64,000 nucleotides of DNA from JAIMBK01 sp040755975 (GTDB lineage Bacteria > Bacillota > Desulfotomaculia > Desulfotomaculales > Nap2-2B). A program made the translations under genes and the position numbers. The stretch spans positions 11,000 through 74,999 of the forward strand of contig JBFLZY010000006.1 of assembly GCA_040755975.1 (NCBI GenBank), given 5' to 3'. The notes under the pieces were generated by a model that saw only the letters and a program-made list of their open reading frames with translations, did no database searches and was not told the origin of the DNA. Shown here piece after piece: positions 42,543-51,280 of this stretch (positions within the stretch are counted from its first letter, which is position 1; each line of letters starts with the position of its first letter).

Positions 42543-43304
42543 CTACGCCTTATGAAAAGGCTGCCTGTCCTCGTCGTACCGGTAGCGGCCTCCGCCCGTC
42601 ACGCGCCGCATGCGCCGGGCTTCCTGGCGCTTTGCCACTTCGGCGCGCGCTTCCGCCTCGTCCAAAATATCGCCGCCAGGCGAAAGCCAGTTGATTTTTA
42701 AGGGGACGGCGCGTCTTTTTTCCTCAATCACCTTAATCGGGGAGCCCCTTATTTCCCCCATCCAGACGGCTATTTCGCGGATATTGGGCACTGTTGCAGA
42801 CAAGCCCAAAATCTTAATGTGCCCGGGAGCGAAAATAATGCTCTCTTCCCAGGTAGTGCCCCTTTCCAGATCGTCTAAATAATGCATCTCGTCGAAAATA
42901 ACGTGGGAGGTGTTGGCCAACATTTCCGGGTTGGCGAAACACCAGTTCCGAAAAATTTCGGTCGTCATGACCAGTATAGGGGCTGTTTCGTTAATGGAGA
43001 GGTCGCCGGTGATTAAACCAACTTTCTCCCGCCCGAACAGGCGGCAAAAATCCCTGTACTTCTGGTTGGAAAGCGCCTTTAAGGGCGAAGTGTAGACGGC
43101 GCCCTTGCCTTCGGCCAGCACTTTCTCCAAAAGCTTCTCGGCAATCAGGGTTTTTCCCGTGCCCGTAGGGGCGGCCACCAGAACAGAATTACCGGCCAGC
43201 AAGGCGGCAATGGCTTTTTCCTGAAAGGGGTCCAATTGAAAGGGGACCGGCCCGGAAACCGCGCCCGGATTCCGCCGGCGACTGCCTTTTTTCAAATCAA
43301 CCAA
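42543..43304 (-). CDS. Ski2/DEAD-like helicase, N-terminal half
   Basis: 253 residues: RecA domain 1 with Q-like motif FQLDPFQEKAI, Walker A APTGTGKT, TSPLKALSNQKYRDF (Ia), TGD, and DEMHYLDD (motif II), LGLSATVPN (III). Ends in a TAG that abuts, in another frame, the open frame of the C-terminal half. Homologous helicases are single chains of about 750 residues. Either a natural frameshift, a sequencing error, or a split pair; the first two would be settled by resequencing. Confidence 0.8.
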   Translation of the reverse strand: MVDLKKGSRRRNPGAVSGPVPFQLDPFQEKAIAALLAGNSVLVAAPTGTGKTLIAEKLLEKVLAEGKGAVYTSPLKALSNQKYRDFCRLFGREKVGLITGDLSINETAPILVMTTEIFRNWCFANPEMLANTSHVIFDEMHYLDDLERGTTWEESIIFAPGHIKILGLSATVPNIREIAVWMGEIRGSPIKVIEEKRRAVPLKINWLSPGGDILDEAEARAEVAKRQEARRMRRVTGGGRYRYDEDRQPFHKA

Positions 43305-43381
43305 CGCCTTTCCGCGGATCTACAGGTCTGCAGGATAAAAACTTACCCCCTACATTATACACCATACCGGCAACCAGGCAA

Positions 43382-43446
43382 TGCGTTAACAAAAAGTTAA
43401 CGCAAGGTAAAATAGTGTTCTCTCCTGGCAAAAATTAAGGTATAAT
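43382..43446 (+). promoter_or_regulatory. Perfect palindrome and promoter before zinc-ribbon gene
   Basis: TGCGTTAAC-AAAAA-GTTAACGCA (43382-43404), 9-bp perfect arms, lies about 15-20 bp upstream of a weak -35; TATAAT is at 43441-43446. Operator of unknown regulator between the helicase and the 43480 gene. Confidence 0.6.
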
Positions 43447-43479
43447 AGGAGTAATAAGATCTTAAAGGGGTGGGGTCCC

Positions 43480-43701
43480 GTGCCTCAAAAATACCCGGTC
43501 GACTACCGGGTAAATATGCAAAACGGACAGATTTTGAGCGTTGAAGTAACCTGTTGCCAGCGCCGCATCGGGGAAATCCGCTTTAAGGACGGACAGAGCA
43601 TCAAATGTCCCGGCTGCGGCACAATTCATCTTGTGCGTTTGCAGCACAACCATTTTCATTTGAGCCAGGAAAACCCGCGCGTTTCAAGCACCAAAACATA
43701 A
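43480..43701 (+). CDS. 73-residue putative zinc-ribbon protein
   Basis: GTG start with GGGGTGGGG upstream. Two Cys pairs: VTCCQRRIG and KCPGCGTIH, with HNHFH further on. A small nucleic-acid or metal-binding protein by appearance; no family recognised. Its last 18 bp overlap the convergent speB stop. Confidence 0.65.
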   Translation: MPQKYPVDYRVNMQNGQILSVEVTCCQRRIGEIRFKDGQSIKCPGCGTIHLVRLQHNHFHLSQENPRVSSTKT

Positions 43702-44562
43702 AATGGCTTCCCGCACCAGCTTGGCCGCCAAAAAAGAGGTGCGCTCGGACGGGTCGTAAACCGGGCTGACTTCGACTATATCCATGCCCACCACCTGCAG
43801 GCCGCTCTTCTGCAAATAATGCAGCACCCGGATTATTTCCTGCGGGGAGCAGCCTCCGGGTTCAGGCGTGCCCGTCCCCGGAGCATAAGCGGGATCCAGC
43901 ACGTCTATGTCCAGCGTCACGTAAAGCGGCCTGTTGGCAAGAGCGCCGGCTATTTCTTGCAAAGGAGACAACACCTCGTTGCAGAACAGGTTGGTATGCT
44001 CGCGGGCATAATGAAATTCTTCCCGGTCGCCGGAACGAACCCCCAATTGATAAATGCTTGGCCCCCCCACTATCTCGGCCACCCGCCTCATTACCGTGGC
44101 GTGGGATAATTTTTCGCCGCCGTAGGTGTCCCGCAAATCCAGGTGGGCGTCCAGTTGCAGAACGGCCAGTTCCGGGTAAAAACGGGCGGCTGCGGCTATC
44201 GCCGGCAGGCTGATTAAATGTTCCCCGCCCAGCAGGAGGGGGAACTTTGCCCGGGCAAGCAAACTTTCGACGGCAAAAGCGATGCGCCGAACGCTTTCCT
44301 GGACGTTTCCGGGGGGAAGGACGAGATCGCCCCCGTCAAAATATTTATAATCCCTTAAATCGCGGTCCAGATCGGGGCTGTACTCTTCCAGCCCCTGGCT
44401 CACCCGGCGGATGTGCAGGGGGCCCAGGCGCGCTCCCGGACGAAAAGTAACGGTAAAATCCATGGGGGCGCCGCAAATAATCACCCTGGCTTCGGCAAAA
44501 TCGGCAGTGGCGCCCATATACCCGCTATTCTTTTCTACGAAATCCCACATGCTCCTCGTCAT
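43684..44562 (-). CDS. speB: Agmatinase
   Basis: 292 residues, ureohydrolase family. Manganese ligands lie in LLGGEHLISL, LQLDAHLDLRDTYGGEKLSHAT (read in parts) and TLDIDVLDPAYAPGTGTPEPGG (in parts). It hydrolyses agmatine to putrescine and urea. The start could be the ATG at 44562 or 44550. Third gene of the pdaD-speE-speB group, 37 bp after speE. Confidence 0.92.
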   Translation of the reverse strand: MTRSMWDFVEKNSGYMGATADFAEARVIICGAPMDFTVTFRPGARLGPLHIRRVSQGLEEYSPDLDRDLRDYKYFDGGDLVLPPGNVQESVRRIAFAVESLLARAKFPLLLGGEHLISLPAIAAAARFYPELAVLQLDAHLDLRDTYGGEKLSHATVMRRVAEIVGGPSIYQLGVRSGDREEFHYAREHTNLFCNEVLSPLQEIAGALANRPLYVTLDIDVLDPAYAPGTGTPEPGGCSPQEIIRVLHYLQKSGLQVVGMDIVEVSPVYDPSERTSFLAAKLVREAILCFGA

Positions 44563-44598
44563 CCCCCCTGGTCTTCACCGGCGAACCATCCTTCCCGG

Positions 44599-45435
44599 TC
44601 AACTTCCCGTTTTCAGCAGATCCGCCACGAAAGGCGGCAGGACAAAAGCGCTTTTGTGCACTGCCGGGCTGTAATAACGCGTGCCCAGCTCGGGAAGGCC
44701 GGCCACCTCCACCTGCAAGGGATCGTATTTTTTGCTGCCCAGCGTAAAAGTCCACAATCCGCCCGGATAAGTGGGAACGCAGGCAAGGTAAAGCCTGGTA
44801 ACCGGGAAGATCCCGGAGATATCCTGAAAAACGCGCGAAATCAGCTCGCCGTTAAAAAACGGGGACTCCGTTTGGGCCACAAAAAGCCCGTCGTCGGTCA
44901 AAGCCCGAAAGACGTCCCGGTAAAAGGCGGCGCTGAACAACCCTTCCGCCGGCCCGACAGGATCGGTAGAATCAATGACGATCATATCGTAAACGCCCTG
45001 GTGCTCCCGCACGTGCCTGATCCCGTCAGCAATAATTATTTCTACCCGCGGGTCGTCCAGGCCGGAGCTGATCTCCGGCAAAAACCGTTTTGCCGCCTCA
45101 CATACCCGGCCGTCAATTTCCACCAGGGTCGCCTTTTCCACCCGGCGGTGCTTCAAAATTTCCCTGATCGACCCCCCGTCCCCGCCGCCGATGACCAGAA
45201 CGCGCCGCGGCAGCGGGTGGGTGTTCAAACCAACGTGCGTGATCATCTCGTGGTAAACAAATTCGTCAGTTACGGTGGTTTGAATTACGTCGTCCAGAAC
45301 CAGCATCCGGCCGAATTGAACAGTATCGTAAACGGCCAGTTCCTGGAAGGGCGTTTGCTCATAATGCAGCAGCTTTTTCGTCCGGCAGCTTAAGGCCATA
45401 TCCGGAGTCTGGAGTTCCGTAAACCAGCAATTCAT
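44599..45435 (-). CDS. speE: Spermidine synthase
   Basis: 278 residues. TPFQELAVYDT, LVLDDVIQTTVTDEFVYHEM, VLVIGGGDGGSIREILKH and YDMIVIDSTDPVGPA are diagnostic of the aminopropyltransferase family (Asp in DSTDPVGPA is catalytic). It adds an aminopropyl group to putrescine made by SpeB. GGGAGATG lies before the ATG. A SAM decarboxylase gene (speD) is not seen here. Confidence 0.95.
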   Translation of the reverse strand: MNCWFTELQTPDMALSCRTKKLLHYEQTPFQELAVYDTVQFGRMLVLDDVIQTTVTDEFVYHEMITHVGLNTHPLPRRVLVIGGGDGGSIREILKHRRVEKATLVEIDGRVCEAAKRFLPEISSGLDDPRVEIIIADGIRHVREHQGVYDMIVIDSTDPVGPAEGLFSAAFYRDVFRALTDDGLFVAQTESPFFNGELISRVFQDISGIFPVTRLYLACVPTYPGGLWTFTLGSKKYDPLQVEVAGLPELGTRYYSPAVHKSAFVLPPFVADLLKTGS

Positions 45436-45471
45436 TCTTCATCTCCCTACCTTAACATGATCAGCCCAAAG

Positions 45472-45930
45472 CTAATACCACATGGGCACGGCGGCCAGGG
45501 CGCAGCCAATTTTTTCTACTTTATGCTCCACCGAAGCTATTTTTATATCAACCAGCTGAATCTTCCGGACAGCAAAGGCTTCTTGAAGCATTTCTTGAAT
45601 CCTGTTCCGCGCCTCCATTTGCGCACAGCGGCCGGCAAATTCCATGATCACGCCAAAAGAATTTAACCCCACGCCGACGCCTACCGCCGCGGAAATCAAC
45701 TCGCCGGGAACCTCGCTAATAATGTACCCGTAAGCAACCGGCACCAATGCACCTACCGGAATAACCGGTTCCGGGCAGTACTGGGCACCGGGCGGAAGAA
45801 TACTGCTTACCCGGATCAGGTTGATGTTGCCGATTCCCCCCGCCAGCAGGGCTTGATCAAAGGCGGTGAGAGGAGTAGCGCCCTCCGCACTGGCAGCGGT
45901 AAGAAAATATTTCCGGGGGGTGGGCAGCAT
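45472..45930 (-). CDS. pdaD: Pyruvoyl-dependent arginine decarboxylase
   Basis: 152 residues. The self-cleavage site lies in INLIRVSSILPPGAQ (Ser-Ser near 42-43), which forms the pyruvoyl group on the beta subunit. YGYIISEVPGELISAAVGVG and EARNRIQEM support the family. It makes agmatine from arginine, the first step for the two downstream genes. GGAGGGATGATTA precedes the ATG. Confidence 0.93.
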   Translation of the reverse strand: MLPTPRKYFLTAASAEGATPLTAFDQALLAGGIGNINLIRVSSILPPGAQYCPEPVIPVGALVPVAYGYIISEVPGELISAAVGVGVGLNSFGVIMEFAGRCAQMEARNRIQEMLQEAFAVRKIQLVDIKIASVEHKVEKIGCALAAVPMWY

Positions 45931-46104
45931 TAATCATCCCTCCTTAGCATTTTTATGCCAAAGCAACAAATTAATTATAGCAGAAGAATTTAAAAAGGGA
46001 AGTATTAAATTGATTTCCCAGATTTTACTAGTATAGGTAATTGCCCCTGGTGAGATTCTATAAAAGAATGTTTTTAAATTAACAACAATTTAGGAGGTAT
46101 ATCT

Positions 46105-46593
46105 ATGGCAAAAACCGTAATCAGTACATTTAACTCGCGGGATTCAGCCGAACGGGCGGTGAGCGACTTAAGGAGCAAGGGGTTCGATCGCGAAATCTCC
46201 ATTGTGGCAAAAGACGACCAGCGCGCTCAGGCACGCAGAAGAGATGACAACGCCCTCAACATGGGCGGCGATCCCGTCTTTGAAGGCACCACCACCGGCG
46301 GGGTGCTGGGCGGGCTGGCCGGGCTGGCGGCCGGCGCGGGCGCCCTGGCCATTCCCGGGATCGGCCCGATCATTGCCGCCGGCCCGATCGCCGGTTTGCT
46401 TTCCGGGGCCGCCACCGGCGGAATCGCCGGCGGCCTGCTGGACTGGGGCATTCCCGCCGAGCGGGGCCGTTATTACGAAGAGCGGGTGAAGCAGGGGAAC
46501 ATCCTGGTCTCTGTGCGCACGGCCGACAACAAGGCCAGCGACGCCGCCAGCGTACTGCGCAGATATGGCTCCCGGGACGTAGAAATCCACTGA
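46105..46593 (+). CDS. YflT-like general stress protein with glycine zipper
   Basis: 162 residues. N-terminal alpha-beta part VISTFNSRDSAERAVSDLRS, then a Gly/Ala-rich double zipper (GGVLGGLAGLAAGAGALAIP, then GPIAGLLSGAATGGIAGGLL), then a C-terminal strand region ILVSVRTADNKASDAASVLR. The pattern fits general-stress or heat-induced proteins of the YflT/DUF1269-related group, likely membrane-associated through the zipper. TTAGGAGG lies upstream of the ATG. A strong terminator follows. Confidence 0.75.
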   Translation: MAKTVISTFNSRDSAERAVSDLRSKGFDREISIVAKDDQRAQARRRDDNALNMGGDPVFEGTTTGGVLGGLAGLAAGAGALAIPGIGPIIAAGPIAGLLSGAATGGIAGGLLDWGIPAERGRYYEERVKQGNILVSVRTADNKASDAASVLRRYGSRDVEIH

Positions 46594-46630
46594 ACCACCC
46601 CACGGTTAATTTTGGATAAATCGCCTGGCG

Positions 46631-46669
46631 GCAGGGTGTCTCACCACCAGTGGGACACCCTGCTTTTTT
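46631..46669 (+). terminator. Terminator after stress-protein gene
   Basis: Stem GCAGGGTGTC / GACACCCTGC (46631-46640 with 46654-46663) plus inner CAC/GTG, then TTTTTT. Confidence 0.9.
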
Positions 46670-46764
46670 ATTTTGGCGCGGCGCCGGGCCAACTAAACGC
46701 AAAGCAAAAGGCGCCTAAGGGACAGGAAAAACCATCGGCACTTTTTTAAAGGGCAGAAAGGAAA

Positions 46765-46798
46765 CAGTTAACTAACTGTCGTATTATATCCATATAAT
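46765..46798 (+). promoter_or_regulatory. Palindrome and -10 before substrate-binding protein
   Basis: CAGTTAACTAACTG (46765-46778), a perfect 14-bp palindrome, overlaps the -35 position; TATAAT lies at 46793-46798. Confidence 0.5.
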
Positions 46799-46824
46799 AG
46801 CAAAACAGGTAGGTGTTAGCAAAC

Positions 46825-48396
46825 GTGAAGAAGGGGTTTTTTATCCTGGCCTTCTTCTTTTCGCTCTACCTTTTTTATCTGCAAGGCTCCTCCTGGCCAT
46901 TTCAGCAAAATAAAACCGACCAGTTGATCTATTTATGCCAGGAGGAGTTCCAGACGCTGGACCCTGCCCGGGCGCAAGATTACTCTTCGCTTAAAGTCAT
47001 CGCCAATATATACGAAGGTCTGGTTAGATTTAAACCGGGTTCATTTGAGGTGGAGCCCTGTCTGGCCACCGGCTGGAAGGCTTCTCAAGACAAGCTCAAC
47101 TGGACATTCAAACTTCGACCGGGGGTAACCTTCCACGACGGGACGCCCTTTGACGCCGCTGCCGTCAAATATAGCTTCGACCGGCAAATAAACAATTTGA
47201 CGGCAAATACTTCCATGGTCTTTGGCATGGTTGAATCGATCCAGGTTCTTGACCGGCTTACCGTTCGTTTTAAGCTTAAATTTCCTTACGCGCCCTTTTT
47301 AAACAATCTGGCCCTGCCTTTCGTCACCCCCATCGTCAGCCCGGCGGCCCAAAAAGACGGGGGCGATCCAGCGCTGCAGCCCGCGGGCACCGGGCCGTAC
47401 ATGCTGGAAAAACGGGAGCAGGAACGGGAAATCATTTTAAAGGAAAATCCGCTTTACTGGGGTGAAAAACCGGCCCTGAAGAAAATTATCTTCCGGACGG
47501 AAAGCGACGCAGCCAAAAGAAAGCGGCTCATTTTAAGCGGGAGGGCGGACGTGATCGATGCCGCTCCGGAAGACATTCCTGCTCTCGAAAACAAGGGCAT
47601 CAAGATCTGGCGCGTTCCCGGCGCAGATATAAGCTACCTCGGCTTTTACACAAATAAAAAACCCTTTCAGGACCCCGGGGTGAGGCAGGCCGCCTGCCGC
47701 GCCATCGACCAGCCGCGCTTGCTTCAGGAACTGTTCGGGGAAAATGCAATTCCGGCCAAAGGCCCGCTGCCTCCGGGAATCCTTGGGCACGCGCAAGAAC
47801 TCCGGCAGCTTCCCTATGACCCGCAGGAGAGCCGCCGCCTGCTGGCCGCCGCCGGCTATCCCCGGGGTCTGCCGATAACCATTATCACCTACGCCGGGGA
47901 GCGCCCCTATAATCCGGCGGGAGGGGAAAAACTGGCCCGGGCGCTGGCAAAACAACTCGCCGGAGCCGGTTTTAAAACCAGAGTTGTTGTCCACCCGTGG
48001 GAAAAATTTAAAAAAGCCCTTCTCGATCAGGAAGGCGACGCCTTCTTATACGGCTGGATCAGCGATAACGGCGACCCCGACAACTTTCTCTACACTTTAT
48101 TTTCCTCCGCCCAGATCACCACCGGACTAAACGCCACCCGTTACCACAACCAGAGGATCGATACGCTGCTCATTACGGCCCAAAGAACTCCGGACCCCAT
48201 TTTACGCGCCCGCCTGTACCAGGATATTCAAAAGCAACTTTTGCAAGAAACGCCCGCCTTCTTTATCAACCACAGTCTTCTGGCCGTCGCCGCATCCCCG
48301 GCGGTTTCCGATTTGACGCTTCACCCGGGCGGCTTCATTTATTTCCAGAACGCAAAAAAGCAAAACCGCAATAAATTTTCCCCAAACAACGAATAA
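46825..48396 (+). CDS. Peptide/nickel ABC transporter substrate-binding protein
   Basis: About 523 residues, family SBP_bac_5. A hydrophobic N-terminal segment (about residues 3-22) without a lipobox Cys acts as signal or anchor. The conserved patterns ANIYEGLVRFKPGSFEVEPC, LNWTFKLRPGVTFHDGTPFD and AGTGPYMLEK are seen (in parts). It would capture peptides or related ligands for an ABC importer, but no permease or ATPase genes lie beside it, so it may serve a distant transporter or a sensing role. The GTG at 46825 is preferred over 46813 on ribosome-binding spacing. Confidence 0.9.
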   Translation: MKKGFFILAFFFSLYLFYLQGSSWPFQQNKTDQLIYLCQEEFQTLDPARAQDYSSLKVIANIYEGLVRFKPGSFEVEPCLATGWKASQDKLNWTFKLRPGVTFHDGTPFDAAAVKYSFDRQINNLTANTSMVFGMVESIQVLDRLTVRFKLKFPYAPFLNNLALPFVTPIVSPAAQKDGGDPALQPAGTGPYMLEKREQEREIILKENPLYWGEKPALKKIIFRTESDAAKRKRLILSGRADVIDAAPEDIPALENKGIKIWRVPGADISYLGFYTNKKPFQDPGVRQAACRAIDQPRLLQELFGENAIPAKGPLPPGILGHAQELRQLPYDPQESRRLLAAAGYPRGLPITIITYAGERPYNPAGGEKLARALAKQLAGAGFKTRVVVHPWEKFKKALLDQEGDAFLYGWISDNGDPDNFLYTLFSSAQITTGLNATRYHNQRIDTLLITAQRTPDPILRARLYQDIQKQLLQETPAFFINHSLLAVAASPAVSDLTLHPGGFIYFQNAKKQNRNKFSPNNE

Positions 48397-48452
48397 TTAC
48401 CCGTTTTGTGGATATGCTAAAAAAAGCAAAAATATGGCAAGGAGGAAAAAGT

Positions 48453-49343
48453 ATGGTTAACCAACTCCAGCAACAACTCCAACGTTTGCGCGACGAAGTT
48501 AACTCTATCTCGCAACTGGCCGCCCAGCTGCAACAGGCCGAGCAAAACAACTCGGCGCAACTGCAGCAACTCCAGCAAAAAGAAGTTTTTGCCGCCCAAA
48601 ACCTGCAGCGCATCCAGTACCTGGCCAGCCGGCTCCACCAGGACATCACGCAGGCCAGCAACATGGCGCAACAGTTAACCGGCGCGTCCACCTTCCCGCA
48701 GGCCCAGGCGACTTACCAGTACGCCGCGCCTACCGGCTATGCACCGTTCCAGTACCAGCCGGCAACCGCCCAAACTGGTTGGGGCGCGCAGCCTTTCGCG
48801 GGGCAAACCGCCTGGGGAGGACAACAAACCGGTACCTTTCAAAGAGGCTTCGGAGCTCAATACGGTTACGGCGCCGGGCAGCTGGAAACCGGCGCCCAAT
48901 ACGGCGCTCCCGTTACGGGATGGTCCGCCCAGTATAGCCCGCACCAGGTCAGCCCGACGACTCAGTACACGGCCGGCCAGATCAGTCCCGCTGCGCAATA
49001 CGGCACAGCCCGGCAGGGCGGCTGGACGACCCAATATACGACCACACCCGGACAGTGGAGCGCGACCCAGAGAAGCGAAGCGCAAATCGGCCAGGGCACG
49101 GAAAATCAATTAATCTGGTCCGGTCAGGCGCAGGCAGGCTGGGGCGGCGGTCAGGCGCAGCCCGGTTGGACCGCTCAGGGGGGCGGCCAGACCCAGACGG
49201 GTTGGAGTGGCCAGTGGGGCACCCAGACCGGCCAGCTTACCCAGTACGGCGCTACTGGAGCAGAAATGGGCTACGGGCAGGGTTTAGGCCGGACCGGCTT
49301 TGAAAGCGCCCAGTACGGCGGCCAGTTCTTGGGGCAGCGCTAG
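48453..49343 (+). CDS. Gln/Gly/Tyr/Trp-rich low-complexity protein
   Basis: About 296 residues. The first 85 are a Gln-rich coiled coil (QLQQQLQRLRDEVNSISQLA), the rest is disordered-looking and built of recurring QxGWxxQ, AQYG and QYxAG units with many Tyr and Trp and almost no charged residues. It has no signal peptide and no known domain. AGGAGG lies 8 nt before the ATG, and codon use looks normal. Possible roles: spore coat or a phase-separating/prion-like protein. Function is unknown. Confidence 0.75.
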   Translation: MVNQLQQQLQRLRDEVNSISQLAAQLQQAEQNNSAQLQQLQQKEVFAAQNLQRIQYLASRLHQDITQASNMAQQLTGASTFPQAQATYQYAAPTGYAPFQYQPATAQTGWGAQPFAGQTAWGGQQTGTFQRGFGAQYGYGAGQLETGAQYGAPVTGWSAQYSPHQVSPTTQYTAGQISPAAQYGTARQGGWTTQYTTTPGQWSATQRSEAQIGQGTENQLIWSGQAQAGWGGGQAQPGWTAQGGGQTQTGWSGQWGTQTGQLTQYGATGAEMGYGQGLGRTGFESAQYGGQFLGQR

Positions 49344-49435
49344 GAAGCCGCCTGCCCCTCTCCCGCCGTCGCCGCCCTTATACTCCCGGAAAACAGCAAG
49401 GGCAACTTGCCGGACAAGGCGATAGGGCATAAGTT

Positions 49436-49473
49436 AATGAGGACCGCGGTTATGCCGCCGGCCCTCATTTTTT
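49436..49473 (+). terminator. Terminator after low-complexity gene
   Basis: Stem AATGAGG / CCTCATT (49436-49442 with 49463-49469) with inner CCGCGG-like pairing, then TTTT. Confidence 0.75.
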
Positions 49474-49560
49474 CGGCCAGCAAAAAAAGACAACATTCAC
49501 CTCTTAACATATTATACCAATTATAGTATAATTAAACAAAATCATGCGAGGTGGTCTGCT

Positions 49561-49803
49561 TTGGCAAAGGTTTTGCGGGAAGGGGCTTCCTACAACCAGC
49601 GCGAAGTCCTTGATTTGCTGGTAGAATTCTCCGGGTTCAAAGACCGGGTGCAAAAGAAATTCAAAGATTTATCGCGGGAACTGGAAGGCAAGCCGAACGA
49701 ACACGAATTGTGGGTTAACCTTTACCTGGTGTCCGCTGATTACGCCGAGGAGCTGGCCATCAAAAAACAAAAGCAGGAGGCCCTGATGCAAAAGGCATCT
49801 TAA
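49561..49803 (+). CDS. 80-residue hypothetical helical protein
   Basis: TTG start with GAGGTGG about 8 nt upstream. Entirely helical and charged (DLLVEFSGFKDRVQKKFKDL; C-terminal EELAIKKQKQEALMQKAS). No family recognised. It lies just before the tRNA-Ala promoter. Confidence 0.6.
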   Translation: MAKVLREGASYNQREVLDLLVEFSGFKDRVQKKFKDLSRELEGKPNEHELWVNLYLVSADYAEELAIKKQKQEALMQKAS

Positions 49804-49850
49804 AAACCTGACGCGCGAAACCATTACCCACGTGGAACCACTATCTACCC

Positions 49851-49879
49851 TTGCCACTGAGCTGCCCATGTGATATAAT
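49851..49879 (+). promoter_or_regulatory. Promoter of tRNA-Ala
   Basis: TTGCCA (49851-49856), exact 17-nt spacer, TATAAT (49874-49879), 28 bp before the tRNA. Confidence 0.75.
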
Positions 49880-49907
49880 TAATGGCGTGATAGATTTGAA
49901 TTGGTAC

Positions 49908-49983
49908 GGGGGCATAGCTCAGCTGGGAGAGCGCTAGAATCGCACTCTAGAGGTCGGGGGTTCGAGTCCCCTTGCCTCCACCA
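49908..49983 (+). tRNA. tRNA-Ala (anticodon CGC)
   Basis: 76 nt with encoded CCA. The acceptor stem GGGGGCA/TGCCTCC contains the G3:U70 pair that marks alanine tRNAs. Anticodon loop ATCGCAC gives CGC. T-loop TTCGAGT present. An integrase gene starts just beyond its 3' end, so the 3' end is a likely attachment site. Confidence 0.96.
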
Positions 49984-50059
49984 GGAATGACAAGGGTTTG
50001 CGGGATCGGAGATTTACACTTAAAAGAAAATTTACCCTTATTTTACCCTTATCGGATTC

Positions 50060-51280
50060 TCAGGCTTCCGTTGCGGAAGCTCCTTTTTTTCTCCTGAAAA
50101 GTTCGTTCAGCCTAGCCGCTGCTTTCTTCTTCAGTTCTGGGTCAACGTGGCTGTAGGTGTCAATCGTGGTGGTAATCTTTGCGTGACCTAAAAGTTCCTG
50201 CACTACCTTTGGGTGTTCGTTCAGCTCCAAAAGCCGGGTGGCGAAGGTATGACGCAAATCGTGGAATCTGGTTTTTGGTATTCCCGCCCGCCTTAAAAGC
50301 CTTTCAAATTTGCGGGTGAAATTCCGGGGGTCAAGGGGTTTGCCGTCCTCCAGGCAAAACACCAGGTTTTCATTGTGGTAATTCTGGCCGAAAAACAACC
50401 GTCCCTCGTTCTGTCGGGTCTTGTGGGCCTTTAGTTCTTTTAGAATGTCCTCCGGGATTGGGATTATACGCTTTGAAGATTTTGTTTTTGGATCAAGGTA
50501 ATCAAGCCTGGTTTTCCTCCCGCCGTTTTTGGAAGGGTCGTCAACCTTAACCCTGGCAAGCGATTCTTTCACGGCAAGGACGCCGTTCTTTAAGTCTACG
50601 TTGTCCCACTTTAAGGCCAGCAGCTCCCCGCGCCTTAAGCCTGTTCCTAATTCCAAAAGAAAGGCAGCATATAACCTGTCTTGTTCGGCCAGACTTAAAA
50701 ACTTGTCCATCTCCTCCGGCTTTAAGGGCCGCATTTCCCTTTCCTCTTTTTCCGGTAAATTAACTGCCTCAGCTACATTGCGGTAAATAAGCTGCTCTTT
50801 AACGGCTTGCTTCAACGCTTCATGGATTACCGCATGCATATAGCGAACGTAATCTGGAGATAGGCCGCCTTTGCCGTCCACCCTGCCTTTCTCCAGCTTT
50901 TCTTTGTACAGTTTTTGGAGTTCGCCCGTCTGTAGCTTGTTCAGGGGAATATTACCAATCGCCGGCTTAATATGGCAGCGAATTAGCGTTTCATATCCCG
51001 CCCAGGTGGTGGGCTTTAGCTTCAGCTTTTTATAATCGGCAAGCCATTTATCCAGCCACTGGCCTACCGTCACCTTGTGGGGTTCAATGAAGGCGCCCGT
51101 GGCCTGTTCGTTAACCGCCTTCGCCAGCCAGTCCCTGGCGTCCTCCCGCTTCTTGAAATACTTGCTGATTTGCTTTTGCCTGCCCGTGGCCGGATCATAA
51201 CCTACCGTAATCCGGGCCTCCCATAAACCGTCTTTCTTGCGCTTGCGAATGGTTCCCTCCCCGTGGCCGCGTTTAGCCAT
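50060..51280 (-). CDS. int: Tyrosine-recombinase integrase
   Basis: About 406 residues. N-terminal AP2-like arm-binding part (GTIRKRKKDGLWEARITVGY), SAM-like core-binding domain (about 70-170), and catalytic domain with Arg in LGTGLRRGELLALKWDNVDL (in parts), HDLRHTFATRLL (His, Arg) and HVDPE with the Tyr in TIDTYSHVD. Complete and probably active. It points towards the tRNA-Ala 3' end 77 bp away, typical of tRNA-integrated elements. The start overlaps the small gene upstream by 8 bp. Confidence 0.93.
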   Translation of the reverse strand: MAKRGHGEGTIRKRKKDGLWEARITVGYDPATGRQKQISKYFKKREDARDWLAKAVNEQATGAFIEPHKVTVGQWLDKWLADYKKLKLKPTTWAGYETLIRCHIKPAIGNIPLNKLQTGELQKLYKEKLEKGRVDGKGGLSPDYVRYMHAVIHEALKQAVKEQLIYRNVAEAVNLPEKEEREMRPLKPEEMDKFLSLAEQDRLYAAFLLELGTGLRRGELLALKWDNVDLKNGVLAVKESLARVKVDDPSKNGGRKTRLDYLDPKTKSSKRIIPIPEDILKELKAHKTRQNEGRLFFGQNYHNENLVFCLEDGKPLDPRNFTRKFERLLRRAGIPKTRFHDLRHTFATRLLELNEHPKVVQELLGHAKITTTIDTYSHVDPELKKKAAARLNELFRRKKGASATEA

